From Thalassia testudinum (Eukaryota > Streptophyta > Magnoliopsida > Alismatales > Hydrocharitaceae), in the NCBI GenBank assembly GCA_037157565.1, contig JAZHRO010000019.1, positions 61,626,501 through 61,690,500 on the forward strand: 64,000 nucleotides of DNA, read 5' to 3'. This document shows, in pieces, positions 34,191 through 44,053 of the stretch. The notes under the pieces are model-generated. The model saw only the letters and a program-made list of their open reading frames with translations, had not been told where the DNA came from and did no database searches. Position 1 is the first letter of the stretch. The number at the start of each line of letters is the position of its first letter. The translations under genes were made by a program, and so were the position numbers.

Positions 34191-34250
34191 TGGTGGGAGT
34201 GTTGGTTTGCCAAAGGAGGGTACGGGTTCGAATCCCCGCAGCCCCTCCAA
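34191..34250 (+). other. tRNA-like stretch with pol III boxes in LTR H
   Basis: GGTTCGAATCC (34225-34235) is a perfect B-box consensus, and GGGAGTGTTGG ~20 bases upstream is A-box-like. No complete tRNA cloverleaf could be drawn, so this is a SINE head or an accidental match, not a tRNA gene. Confidence 0.45.
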
Positions 34251-34564
34251 TTCGTAATTGGGCGGGCGCATGAGCGACAGTGCGCGTGCGCATGCACACA
34301 CCAGCGCATGGCAAGCGCGCATGCCAGCACAGAGCAAGCACACACACATCCGGGAGTGCGCGGTCAGGCATCGTGGCGCGGGCGCAAGGGTGGTTGGCGC
34401 CAGCTGGGTTGACCTACAGCGATGCTTACAGCCGTCTCTATTTCATTGCAAGCCAGCAGAGCCAGCTGTGGGCATGGGTGGAGGTGTGCTGTCTACAGCA
34501 ACATTTCCAGTGACGGTCTGGAGGTTGCTAAAGGTCCTTTATCCATTTTTAGCCTCTTCTCCAC

Positions 34565-34573
34565 TATAAAAGG
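34565..34573 (+). promoter_or_regulatory. TATA box of LTR H
   Basis: CTATAAAAGGACC at ~34564 follows the U3 part of the LTR and resembles the promoter of D (TCTATAAAAAGACC). It is the likely transcription signal of the LTR. Confidence 0.6.
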
Positions 34574-35389
34574 ACCTACACCCCCTCCCTTCCAAGCCAT
34601 CTCTACCTACTTTACTCCCACCTACTCCCAAGCTCTAGCAAGCCTACCAACGCTCCATTAGAGCTTGTTCTCAAGCTCCCAAGGTGCCTATTAGTGTAGC
34701 GAACCTCTGCCCCACCAAATACTCCTCCAACTTCCCATCTTCCTTCATAGGTCCCCTTGGAGCCGTCCTCCCACCTCCATTCTGGTAGTAGATCAACTCC
34801 GTCTTCTGAACTCCATTCCGGAGCCACGCTGAAGCTTTCCTCAACACGACGTCCTCCTGTATGTCACCTCCGTCGTCCTGTTCCTCACCTCCTTCATCCG
34901 AGCTTCCACCAGGCGTCGTTGTCTCATCGAACAGCAAATTTGGGAGATTTCCTCTAACCCCCCTCTCTTTTTATGCTTTCATAGTTCATTGTAATCGACA
35001 TTTAATTGATATATATATCATATTTGTTCCATATCTATCTTGTGATTTATTCTGCTTGTCTTTTATTTTAAAAACACAAAAAAAAAAATCAAAACCCTAA
35101 AATACCAAAAAGAAACAAAACGAAGAATGGTTTTCACGTAAAGTAAACGTTCCCTCCCTGTGTTCGACCTGGGACTCCCATGGAGTTTCGATATAAATTT
35201 TATCTGATCGACGTGTTTTGCAACTACGATGACGGGTTACTTATAACCTCGATTTCTAACATGCGAAACACGCATGGCCACTAACCTAATTTATGCCTAA
35301 ATGCAACCCAAAAACCCGTTTGCGGAGCATAATCCTATGAGCTAGGTTTGTTTTAATGCATAAGAATAATGATAAACTGGCGTTTATCA

Positions 35390-37117
35390 CTTGTGAAGAG
35401 AATTATCCTAAAGGAATCCAAAGTTGCAAAAATCCAGATCTTAAGACGTCAATTTCCAATCCAAGTATTCCAATTCAAGCCTTTGGCTTGGCCTTATTCA
35501 GATTTGGTTGCTTTGTCCTCACCAGTTTTCTATCCCGAGGTCAACACTTTTTGTGTATATCTCCCCGGTGGACCATTGGGTCTCTTATTCCTAATTTTTA
35601 TCTCCAATTTTTTTCAACTCTTTTCTATAGGATAGAACACCCATATGTAACAAGGTGCTCTTTTATTTGATGGAAGGAAGGGTAGCATCCATTTGTACCG
35701 AGATGCTTTATTTGGTGGATAAACTGCATAAGTACCCATTTGTAGCGAGGTACTTAACTGTAGGGTGTTTCATTTTATTTTTTTTATTTTCTTCTCCTTC
35801 TCATTTTTCTTACTATCATAGTACTCCATATCCTTTTTCTAGGTGAGTGGTACATCCTTCACCCTTTCAAGAGCTGCCTTGCGGAAATCCTTGGACTAAA
35901 AAGGATTTAGAATCGTTCTCTTAACCTCTGTATTTTCGCAGTCTCAGATGGCAACAAGACAAGTCTATGCGTGTGAATTTTGGATGCTTAGGTTACTTAG
36001 CTCTCAAACCAGAGCTTGGATAGCAAAGCCATTCACTCTCAGGTCCTTTAAACTCTTAGTTTCCTCCCGCAGGATCTGTCAAGATATATCTCACCAAGTG
36101 TAGCCGAATGTCCTTAGTTGATTAAGCTAACTATAGCCTGATAGACGTTAAGATTAAGATTCTACCAACTCTTTACTTAATTAATTCTAAATATCTGGCC
36201 TTTTTAGTTAACTTGATGATAAAAATAGATGTTCAAAAAGCAAAAGGATTACTTAGTCTAATTGACTAAAAAGTTATAATTTAATTCCAAAACTCAAGTT
36301 TTGAACTTAATACACCTTAATTATTTAATTTCAGGGTAAAGAGTAGAAAAAATAGTTCCTTAGGGTTTTAGATTCTAACTTAAATAAAATCTCGTTCAAA
36401 ATTTCGCAAACGAATGTGTGTTCTGAAAAATGTTATAAGTAAAAGTCTAAATAAGGATTTAATGCTCTTATAAATACTATTTACAATATATATTTTTATT
36501 TTTGGTTTTTGACCTAAAAGAAAAATTAAGCTCTTACTTACTAGTATAAATAAGTATAAATATATTTTTGATATCTTCTTCTTCTTTCTTCTTTTCTTTA
36601 TTATAAATGTAAAACCCCTTTATTATTATTTATGATTTTGTAATTTTCAAATTTTTATATTTGTATATTTTTATTTTTATGTTTTATAAAATTTTCAAAT
36701 TTTTATGAATTTTTCAAATTTTTAGGGTATTTTTTATTTTTTTAATATTTTTGGTATTTCCATTTTTTTAAATTTCGTGGGTATTTACTTTTCTATATGT
36801 TTTTTTTAATATGTTCACTACAAATACACTTAAAGTGAAAATTTCACTTCACACCCCCCAAGCCAAAATATTATAATGTCCTCATTGTAAGAAGGGTGAA
36901 AAAGATATTACACTCAGTGTAGGGTGACGGAAGGAGTTGGGTAGAGGAGATTAATGATCTCTATGCAAACGATTTCTATTCTGACCAAAGGTCAGAGTGG
37001 TCAGTCGAATTAAGTGAAGGTAATCAGTGTAAATACAGACTTAAGTGTATAGGAAGAGAAAAATGTAGAAAGCAGGAAACAGTTATATACAAAATGTGGA
37101 TGGATGGATGACAAACT
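35390..37117 (-). other. Proximal 3' untranslated region of element C
   Basis: No coding frame is convincing. On the minus strand 36900-36840 reads 'caatgaggacattataatattttggcttggggggtg', the conserved box after the last reading frame (see B, D, E). 35640-35780 has three similar 'cccatttgtaNcNaggtgctttattt' words. 36500-36800 is very AT-rich. 35930-36070 resembles B near 10950-11050 ('gaattttTGGatgcTTaGGttac'). Confidence 0.65.
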
Positions 37118-38290
37118 CTAATGGAGCATGTAGTAGTCTCCAATAAGACCCAAAACATGTGGTTCCACGAAAGGTTTTAAACGTTGACCATTAACTTTGA
37201 AGGGTTGATCCTTGTTGGGTTCGGTGATTTCAGTAGCTCCATTGTCGAAGACTCTAACAACAATAAATGGACCTTGCCATTTAGACCTAAGTTTCCCAGG
37301 AAAGGGCTTTAGACGGGCATCAAAGAGCAACACCTTCTGACTAAGAGCGAAAGATTTGTGGGAAATGTGCCGATCGTGGAAGGCTTTAAGTTTTTCCTTA
37401 TATAGCTTTGAACTCTCATAGGAATCATGACGTAATTCCTCAAGTTCACTAAGCTGTAGCCTACGATGATCACCAGCCTTCGAGAGGTTCAAATTACAGG
37501 CTTTAATTGCCCAATAGGCCTTGTGTTCAATTTCTACGGGAAGATGACAAGGTTTCCCGTAAACAAGTCTGTATGGTGACATGCCTATTGGTGTTTTATG
37601 GGCAGTCCTATAAGCCTACAAAGCTTCATCTAAACGGGAAGACCAATCCTTTCTATTGGGTCGGATTGTCATTGAAGGATCTTTTTGATCTTTCGATTAG
37701 AGACCTTGATTTGCCCATTGGTTTGGGGATGATAAGGTGTAGAGATACGATGTGTAATCCCATATTTTCTAAGTAAGTTCCTAAACTGGGCATTATTAAA
37801 ATGGGAACCGCCATCAGAAATGATGGCGCGAGGTACCCCAAAACGAGCGATAATATTACTCTGTATGAAAGGAATGACAACTCGATGATCATTTGTGTGT
37901 GTGGGTATGGCTTCAATCCAACGAGAAACATAATCAACAACAAGTAAAATATATTCAAAGCCAAAAGAGGACGGAAACAGTCCCATAAAATCTATGCCCC
38001 AAATATCAAAGATTTCACAAACAATCGGATTCAAAGGCATCATGTCTTTTCGGGACATGCTACCAAGAGTTTGGTAGCGATTACATGCCTTACAATATGT
38101 CTGTGAATCTGCAAATAAAGTGGGCCAATAAAACCCGCATTGCAGAACTTTTGCAGCGATCTTACGACCAGAAAAATGACCACCACAAGCCTGGTCATAA
38201 AAAAAAGAAAGAATAGAATCAATCTCAGAAGAAGAAACACAATGCTTGATGATTTGATCATTGTAGAGTCGGAAAAGATATGGATCTTCC
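37118..38290 (-). pseudogene. int: Integrase of element C
   Basis: The zinc-finger part decodes as 'FFYDQACGGHFSGRKIAAKVLQCGFYWPTLFADSQTYCKACNRYQTLGS' (~38210-38060; the first His is Tyr). 38058-37669 is the core: 'FDIWGIDFMGLFPSSFGFEYILLVVDYVSRWIEAIP', 'AIISDGGSHFNNAQFRNLL', 'YHPQTNGQIKVSNRKIKKIL'. The two Asp of the D,D35E triad are present; the Glu is Lys. 37582-37118: '[30 protein letters not shown]' and the GPY/F region '[11 protein letters not shown]'. Frameshifts separate the parts. Catalysis would be lost. Confidence 0.9.
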
Positions 38291-38399
38291 CAGAAATAGT
38301 ATTTGGCTTCTAATCTGAGTCGATATTTGAGATTCCCATCCTAGTCTGGCAGGAATTGATGTGTAACCAAATAGTTGACAATATCTGCATACCAAGGAA

Positions 38400-38930
38400 G
38401 ATCTGACAATATAGTCAAAAGATGTTCATCAGGAAACTGCTCAGTGATTGGAGGAGATGATTCAATAGTATCAGAAGGAAGGCGGGAAAGATGATCGGCA
38501 ACAACATTCCGTCATCCTACCTTATCATGAATTTCTAGGTCAAATTCTTGCAAAAGCAAGATCCATTGATCAACCTAAGTTTTGTGTCCTTTTTAGATAG
38601 GTGTCTAATAGCAGAGTGATCAGAGTACACAATGATTCAAGATCCGAGTATATATGATATGAACTTTTCTAATCCAAATACTATCGCTAGTAATTCTTTT
38701 TCTGTAACCGTGTAATTCCTCTGTGCCTCATTCAAAGTCTTACTAGCGTAGTAAATCACAACCGAATTCTTCTCAATTTTCTGTCCCAAAACAACTCCAA
38801 TTGCGTAATCTGATGCATCACACATGATTTCAAACGGTAAATCCCAATTAGGTGGTTGCAAGATCGGAGCCTGTGTAACTCTGTCTCTCAATGTCTCAAA
38901 TTCAGATATGTACTCCTCACTCATCTGAAA
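38400..38930 (-). pseudogene. rnh: RNase H of element C
   Basis: 38924-38637 reads 'ILQPPNWDLPFEIMCDASDYAIGVVLGQKIEKNSVVIYYASKTLNEAQRNYTVTEKELLAIVFGLEKF'. The catalytic Asp of CDAS is intact. After a stop the frame continues 'VYSDHSAIRHLSKKDTK'. It is better preserved than the RNase H of B, which fits the younger age of C. The preceding 120 bases hold the RT connection with several stops. Confidence 0.9.
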
Positions 38931-40323
38931 AGTCGTATCCTTTGTGAGGAGGTTTGTGAGTGGTTGGGCAATCTTTGAAAAGTCGAGTATAAATCTTTTA
39001 TAGAATCCAACATGCTCGAGAAAAGATCTAATGCCCTTGATCGAGTCAGGAATTGGAAGATTTGAGATTTTAATTGATCTTGGCTCAATCTACTTGGATA
39101 CCTTGCTCAGACACAAGGTGGCCAAGTACAATGCCCTCTGGAACCATAAAATGGCTCTTCTCCCAACTGAGGACAAGATTCACTTCTATACATCTCTTGA
39201 GAATCTTTGACAAATTATCTAGACAGATATCAAATGTTTCCTTGAAGACTGAAAAATCATCCATAAAAACCTCCATATATTCATCCACCATCTCGGTAAA
39301 AATGGCTAACATTCAACGTTGAAAAGTCGTGGGTGCATTGCAAAGCCCAAATGGCATTCTTCGAAAAGCAAAGGTTCTGAAGGGGCAGGTAAAAGTCATT
39401 TTCTCTTGATCTTTGGGATAAATTGCTACCTGATTATATCTATAGTAACCATCCAAAAATCAGAAGAATCCATTACCAGCTAATCTCTCGAGGATCTGAT
39501 CAATAAATGGCAAAGGAAAGTGGTCCTTCTTTGTAATCGTGTTGAGCTTGCGATAGTTGACGCAAACCCACCACGAATTCACAATTCATGTGGGAATGGT
39601 TTCTCCAGATTCAGTCTTGATTATGGTGAGTCCTGCCTTTTTAGGTACCAGTTGAATTGGACTCACCCAAGGGCTATCGGATATAGGATAAATAATGTCA
39701 GCATCTAGCCACTTGATTATTTCTTTCTTTACGACCTCCTTTAAATTCGGATTCAGGTGTCTTTGAGCTTCTCTTGAAGGTCGTGCCCCATCTTCTATAT
39801 AGATGCGGTGAGTGCAAAAATTGGGGTTCTTATGATCGTGTAAAGTCCACCCTATTGCCTTCTTATGATCTCGTAAAACCTTGATCAATTTCAATTCTTG
39901 TGATTTAGAAAGATGAGAATTAATGATTACAGGATATGTTTGATCAGGTTCTAGATAAACATATTTAAGAGTATTAGGTAATGGCTTGAGTTCTAGTGCA
40001 GGAGTCAAATCAACAGGAGGATTTGGGGTGGGATTTTCAATTGCAAAAAGTGAATGAAATGAGTCGTGAGATTCAGATTCAAGATCGAGTGTAGATTCTG
40101 ATAGCGGGTTTTCGTGTTGAGGGTATAAGATATCAAAAGATGTGTTCTCTAGTTCTAAGGAACTAAGGTCATCCTCAAAAACTGAAATAGATCTAATTTC
40201 CTCAATCCATTTGCAATCCAATCCTTGAGAAGCTCTAAACATATCCAATTTAATCATCTTCTCCCCAAATTTTAGTTCAATCTTTTCAAATTCACAATCT
40301 ATGTTGGCCTTTGCAGTGGCCAA
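38931..40323 (-). pseudogene. rt: Reverse transcriptase of element C
   Basis: 40323-39586 (245 residues) starts in the linker ('MATAKANIDCEFEKIELKFG', 'MIKLDMFRASQ') and enters RT with 'VVKKEIIKWLDADIIYPISDSPWVSPIQLVPKKAG'. Then 'YRKLNTITKKDHFPLPFIDQILERLAG', stop, 'FLDGYYRYNQVAI', 'FRRMPFGLCNAPTTFQR', stop, 39312-39085 'MVDEYMEVFMDDFSVFKETF' and 'SWEKSHFMVPEGIVLGHLVSEQGI'. The catalytic FMDDF is intact. Few stops separate long open pieces, so decay is moderate. Confidence 0.92.
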
Positions 40324-40329
40324 AAAGGG

Positions 40330-40728
40330 TCACCCTAAAATAATTGGGGTATCTCTAATGCGTTCGGGTACTTCCACATCAAGTACAATAAAATCCGCAG
40401 GAAAATAAAAGTCCCGAACTCTTACAATTATATCCTCCAACATTCCCTTAGGTGACTTAATAGATCTATCAGCTAATTGTAAAGTCACATTGGTAGACTT
40501 AAGGTTTTCTATTTGGAAATGATCTACTAAAGATGAAGGAATGAGGTTAATAGATGCTCCTAAATCTAGGAGGGCTCTATCAAAACACTGGTCCCCAATT
40601 ATATAGGAAATAAATGGAGAACCTGGATCTTTCTTTTTTAAAGGAAGCGTACTCGAGATGATAGAGCTCACATGCTCTGAGAGTACCACAGTGCTTCCTT
40701 TCTTCAGCTTATGCTTAGGAGTACACAA
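40330..40728 (-). pseudogene. pro: Aspartic protease of element C
   Basis: 132 residues: 'TVVLSEHVSSIISSTLPLKKKDPGSPFISYIIGDQCFDRALLDLGASINLIPSSLVDHF' and 'VTLQLADRSIKSPKGMLEDIIVRVRDFYFPADFIVLDV'. The catalytic DLGAS is intact. It lies between gag (one stop upstream at ~40800) and RT, and is the closest relative of the A protease at 6384-6610. Confidence 0.92.
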
Positions 40729-43298
40729 CTCCTTGAGAAATCTCGCGTAAGTCGAAATGTGTTTGATAACATTGAGGAGTGGGATATTAATATGTACCTA
40801 TTCAAAAATTTTGACTAAATCCTCATCTAATGTAACAGGTTGCTTAAGTTTCCTAGTCTTCTTCAAAGCCTCTGGAAATGGGACTTGGATTTCCTGTTCT
40901 ACTGAGGTATTCCCTGGATCTTGCGAATTAGCGGGAATTGCAGGATTGGGTTTTGCACCTCTTACAGGTGTAGAAACAAGGGCCATTCTAGATATACTAA
41001 GGTCTTGGGATAGGTTTCGTGGATATACTGGATTCCTAGTGGAAGTTCCACAGCAGGTTGTAACAGAGTTAATACCCGCATGCAAAGAAGAAGGTGAAGA
41101 AGAAGATGCTTGTTGATGCTGGAAAGATGGATTAGAGAGTAGAGGCTGATTGTTTTGAGTTGAAAAAGATTGCTGCTGATTTTGATACTCATAATCATGA
41201 GTAGCAGAGGGTGGATTCTGATTTGTATTTTGATTCAGGGGATTTGATTAAGGAAATTTACATGTCCCTGATTCAGATTTTGAACTCCCGAGTGTGGTCT
41301 TTGTTGGATATTCCTAGGGTTTGGAACTGGTTGGGATGGAAGGGCCCCTAGCTAACGAGATTTAGCTAACTGCGTGATTTGGCTCCTAAGATCAGCCAAT
41401 TCTGTCGAACATTGCCATTGTACTTTAGCGAGAGCTTTAGCATTCTGTCGTTGGCTCTTAGTCACAGCTCGCAAAATTTGGTCGAGCTGCGAATCTCTAT
41501 TTGACCTCGCAAAGTTCTGCAAACCCGCGTAAAATAGCCTCGCATTTGGTTGCTGAAATGGCAATGTTGGCGGGTTTTGTTTGGTCTGAGTTGGATATGA
41601 TGGTCTTTGTGAATGGTCAGACCAAGAGAAATTAGGGTGATTACGCCATCCAGGATTATAGGTATTAGAATATGGGTTTGATCTTGGTGTATATCCCTAA
41701 ATGGCATTTAAATCAGAAGGATACGACGTGTTTTATGCAAAAACAAGAAGTGGGGACAGAGGTGGGAAAGATTGTGGGACAAAGGTCCCTCCTTGGGTCG
41801 GTGTAGGAGTAGGTAGAAAACCCAAGGAAGATGGATCTCTCCAATCCAGATTATTCACAAACTCCCTCCATGTGGGAATTTGCGAAATAGGTAAATGCAC
41901 GAAATTTTGCGTAGCGAGAAGAGGTGTAAGAGATTTCATTGTGTTTCGAACCTCGTTAAGATGCTTCGCTACGATGTTGACTTTGTCTAGTTTTTCTGCT
42001 ATAATCTTTAAATCCTTGGAATTGGACAGATTCCCGATCTCATGAATGCCCTTCTGCGGATTTTGATGCGTTGTATTGGTGCCCCGCGTGAATTGCGACA
42101 TTGATGCGTTGTTGATTGAGTTTTCCGCCATCCTTTTAAATAGTTCTGAGGCAGATTCTGCGTCGCGATTCAGGAAGTTCCCTCCACAAGAGGCATCGAC
42201 TAGATTGCGAATGCCCTCTTGCGATCTATAATAGAAGATATGCATTAGTTGCCAACGAGGGATGTCGTGATGTGGGCATTTCATTTGTAATTCATGAAAG
42301 TGCTCCCACTCTTCATGAATTGGTTCTCCTTGATTCTGAGTAAAAGTCATGATAGCTCGCCTTAATGCAGTGGTACGACCAATAGGGAAGAATTTCTTCA
42401 AAAATGCAGATTCGAGTTCAGCCCAAGTCGAGATTGGTCGTGCTATAGTTCTATACCGGTAGGCAGTCTTTTCCTTAAGGCTAAAGGAGAACATCTTCAT
42501 GAGTAGGATTTCCCAGCTTTGATTTCGAGGTCTAAGAGTTTGAGATAAATTCTTAAGATCTTCAATATATTGAAATGGATCCTCGGATGCAAATTCATGA
42601 AAATGTGGGATTAGACCTATAATGTTTGGCTTTAATTCTAGGTCATTTTCCCTAGTGGGAATCCTAACATTAGGCTCTACTTGTGCATTAGATGGATTAT
42701 AATAGTCTCGGAGTAGAGGCCTAGGATGAGGGATCGGTAAATTAGGGATATCAAAACCCACCTCAAGTCGAGGTGGACGGGCTTGCAGATTTTGCAAATT
42801 CTGAAGAGTAGCCGTCAACAGATTGATTTGATGGTTTTGCTCGAGCATTTGAAGGTTCTGGTTCAGGAGCGCCTCATGAACATTAAAAGGCAGCATCTCC
42901 CCCTGACCAGAAGAAGAAGGGATCTTGGGATTTTGGTCCTGCATTTGGTCCATAGGATCAAATGCAGAAAAAGCAGATGTATTAGATGAGAAATTTGTTG
43001 GTTGCATCAGTGCAATCGGTCTAGGAATACCTGTCAACGAAGATACGAGAGGCAATTTTAGGGATAGCCTCCCATGCATAAACCAGAAAAAATGTGCAAA
43101 GGCACACTCACACCACTGAAAACAGTAGCAAACGAGACCTGCAAACAGCGCAAAAATTGGATTTTTCTCTTCTTTCAAAGGAAAGAAGAGAGTCCTAGAA
43201 TACGCAAAGATAAATTTGGATGCAAACAAATATAATATCAATATCAAAATACGCGTCCTAAACCTATTTCTACGTATGTGCGTATCCTTAAAGCTCAA
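40729..43298 (-). pseudogene. gag: gag of element C
   Basis: The long open piece 43298-41733 (521 residues) probably starts translation at 'MHGRLSL' (43079) or a later Met; the first ~73 residues read like leader. Landmarks: 'PLLRDYYNPSNAQVEPNV', 'LELKPNIIGLIPHFHEF', 'EDPFQYIEDLKNLSQTL', 'KMFSFSLKEKTAYRY', 'FLKKFFPIGRTTALRRAIMTF', 'KCPHHDIPRWQLMHIFY', 'LVDASCGGNFLNRDAESA'. After a stop at 41732: 'SNTYNPGWRNHPNFSW', 'QITQLAKSR', and 41085-40798 'VPFPEALKKTRK'. It is the longest intact frame of the window. No clear CCHC knuckle was found. Confidence 0.92.
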
Positions 43299-44029
43299 AG
43301 GTCTAAGGTCTAGGATCGAGACTGCTCACTAATGGCTCCCTGGGGCTATAGTAGTGAGACAGACTTGTTGATCTTCGACCAAAGCCCTAAGAGGTGAAAA
43401 GAGGAGAGGTAGAAAAATCAGACTCGTGTGACTCTAGTGATCGCGTTGTGTGCGCGATGGCATGCGACAGACGAGAACGTAAAAACCCACATGCATTCTA
43501 TAAACAGATTGAGTCACAAATTTTATTATCCTCTTTTTACTTAATCTTTTCACAAAAATGATAGATAGAAGTAAGGTGACCGCTTCTTAGGTAATTTCAA
43601 CAAAAATGTGGTCTTGTTTATTAACTCCAAGACAGGGATCTACGTGGGTTTTGAGTGTGTTTTCCCGCAACTGCGAGAAAAATAGTAGAGAAAAATCCTG
43701 AGTCAGATCGCAGAAAGACTAACAGGTATGTGCACTCCTAGGAGTGTATGCCTAAAACATGCTGCTGTTAGTCAAGAAGTATGCATATTTTTTGTATTTT
43801 TAAAATTTTTCTAAATGCAACAATACAAGCTACACTAAAGACTAAGTAAGAAATACTCACAATGGTATGTATAGTGAAAAAAACAAAAAATAGAAAACCT
43901 GTCTCCTTTCCTAAAAATACCTGCAGAGGTAACCCTGAAAAGAAGATAGAAATCAAAACAAAACAAAACAAATTAGTAAAGGAAAATACAAAACAAAGAC
44001 AGTAATGACGAATATAAACTACAGTTACC
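43299..44029 (-). other. Leader of element C
   Basis: 730 bases between primer site and gag, AT-rich, with no convincing frame other than the N-terminal extension of gag. Short frames such as 43971-43768 are hydrophobic low-complexity. Confidence 0.7.
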
Positions 44030-44047
44030 TCCTCGGCAGCGGCGCCA
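44030..44047 (-). other. tRNA-Asp primer-binding site of element C
   Basis: On the minus strand TGGCGCCGCTGCCGAGGA matches the tRNA-Asp site at 16 of 18 positions. It lies six bases from the LTR boundary at 44054. Confidence 0.92.
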
Positions 44048-44053
44048 TTAAAA

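Larger units (their letters stand above)
33726..35280 (+). mobile_element. Solo LTR H inside LTR I
   Basis: 1555 bases, TGATGAACACAC to CGCATGGCCA, flanked by CTAAC on both sides (33721-33725, 35281-35285). CTATAAAAGGACC (TATAAAAG near 34566) is a TATA box. The U5 part has TTCCCTCCCTGTGTTCGACC. It also contains a 16-base-arm hairpin (34107-34140) and a tRNA-like stretch with a B box (34195-34250). It is the innermost insertion of the stack. Confidence 0.9.
31556..35389 (-). mobile_element. Solo LTR I in the 3' region of element C (contains LTR H)
   Basis: Minus-strand start TGATAAACGCC (35389), end TTTTTCGCATCA (31556), CTTGT on both sides (31551-31555 and 35390-35394). Without LTR H it is 2274 bases. 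TATATAAA on the minus strand (32462-32469) is a TATA box. The U5 side (31600-31680) has 'cttacctccttggacgaccctag', like the CTCC...GACGACC box near other LTR ends here. U3 holds five TTGGCGCC palindromes and an AGCT-rich array. The frame 32337-31966 lies in R-U5 and is not a credible gene. First copy of this family in the window. Confidence 0.85.

Noticed and set aside
34191..34250. A tRNA gene in LTR H
   Set aside because: Only the B box is perfect; no acceptor stem or anticodon arm can be drawn.
31556..35389. LTRs I and H as the two LTRs of a single element
   Set aside because: They are unlike in sequence, opposite in orientation, and each has its own target duplication.
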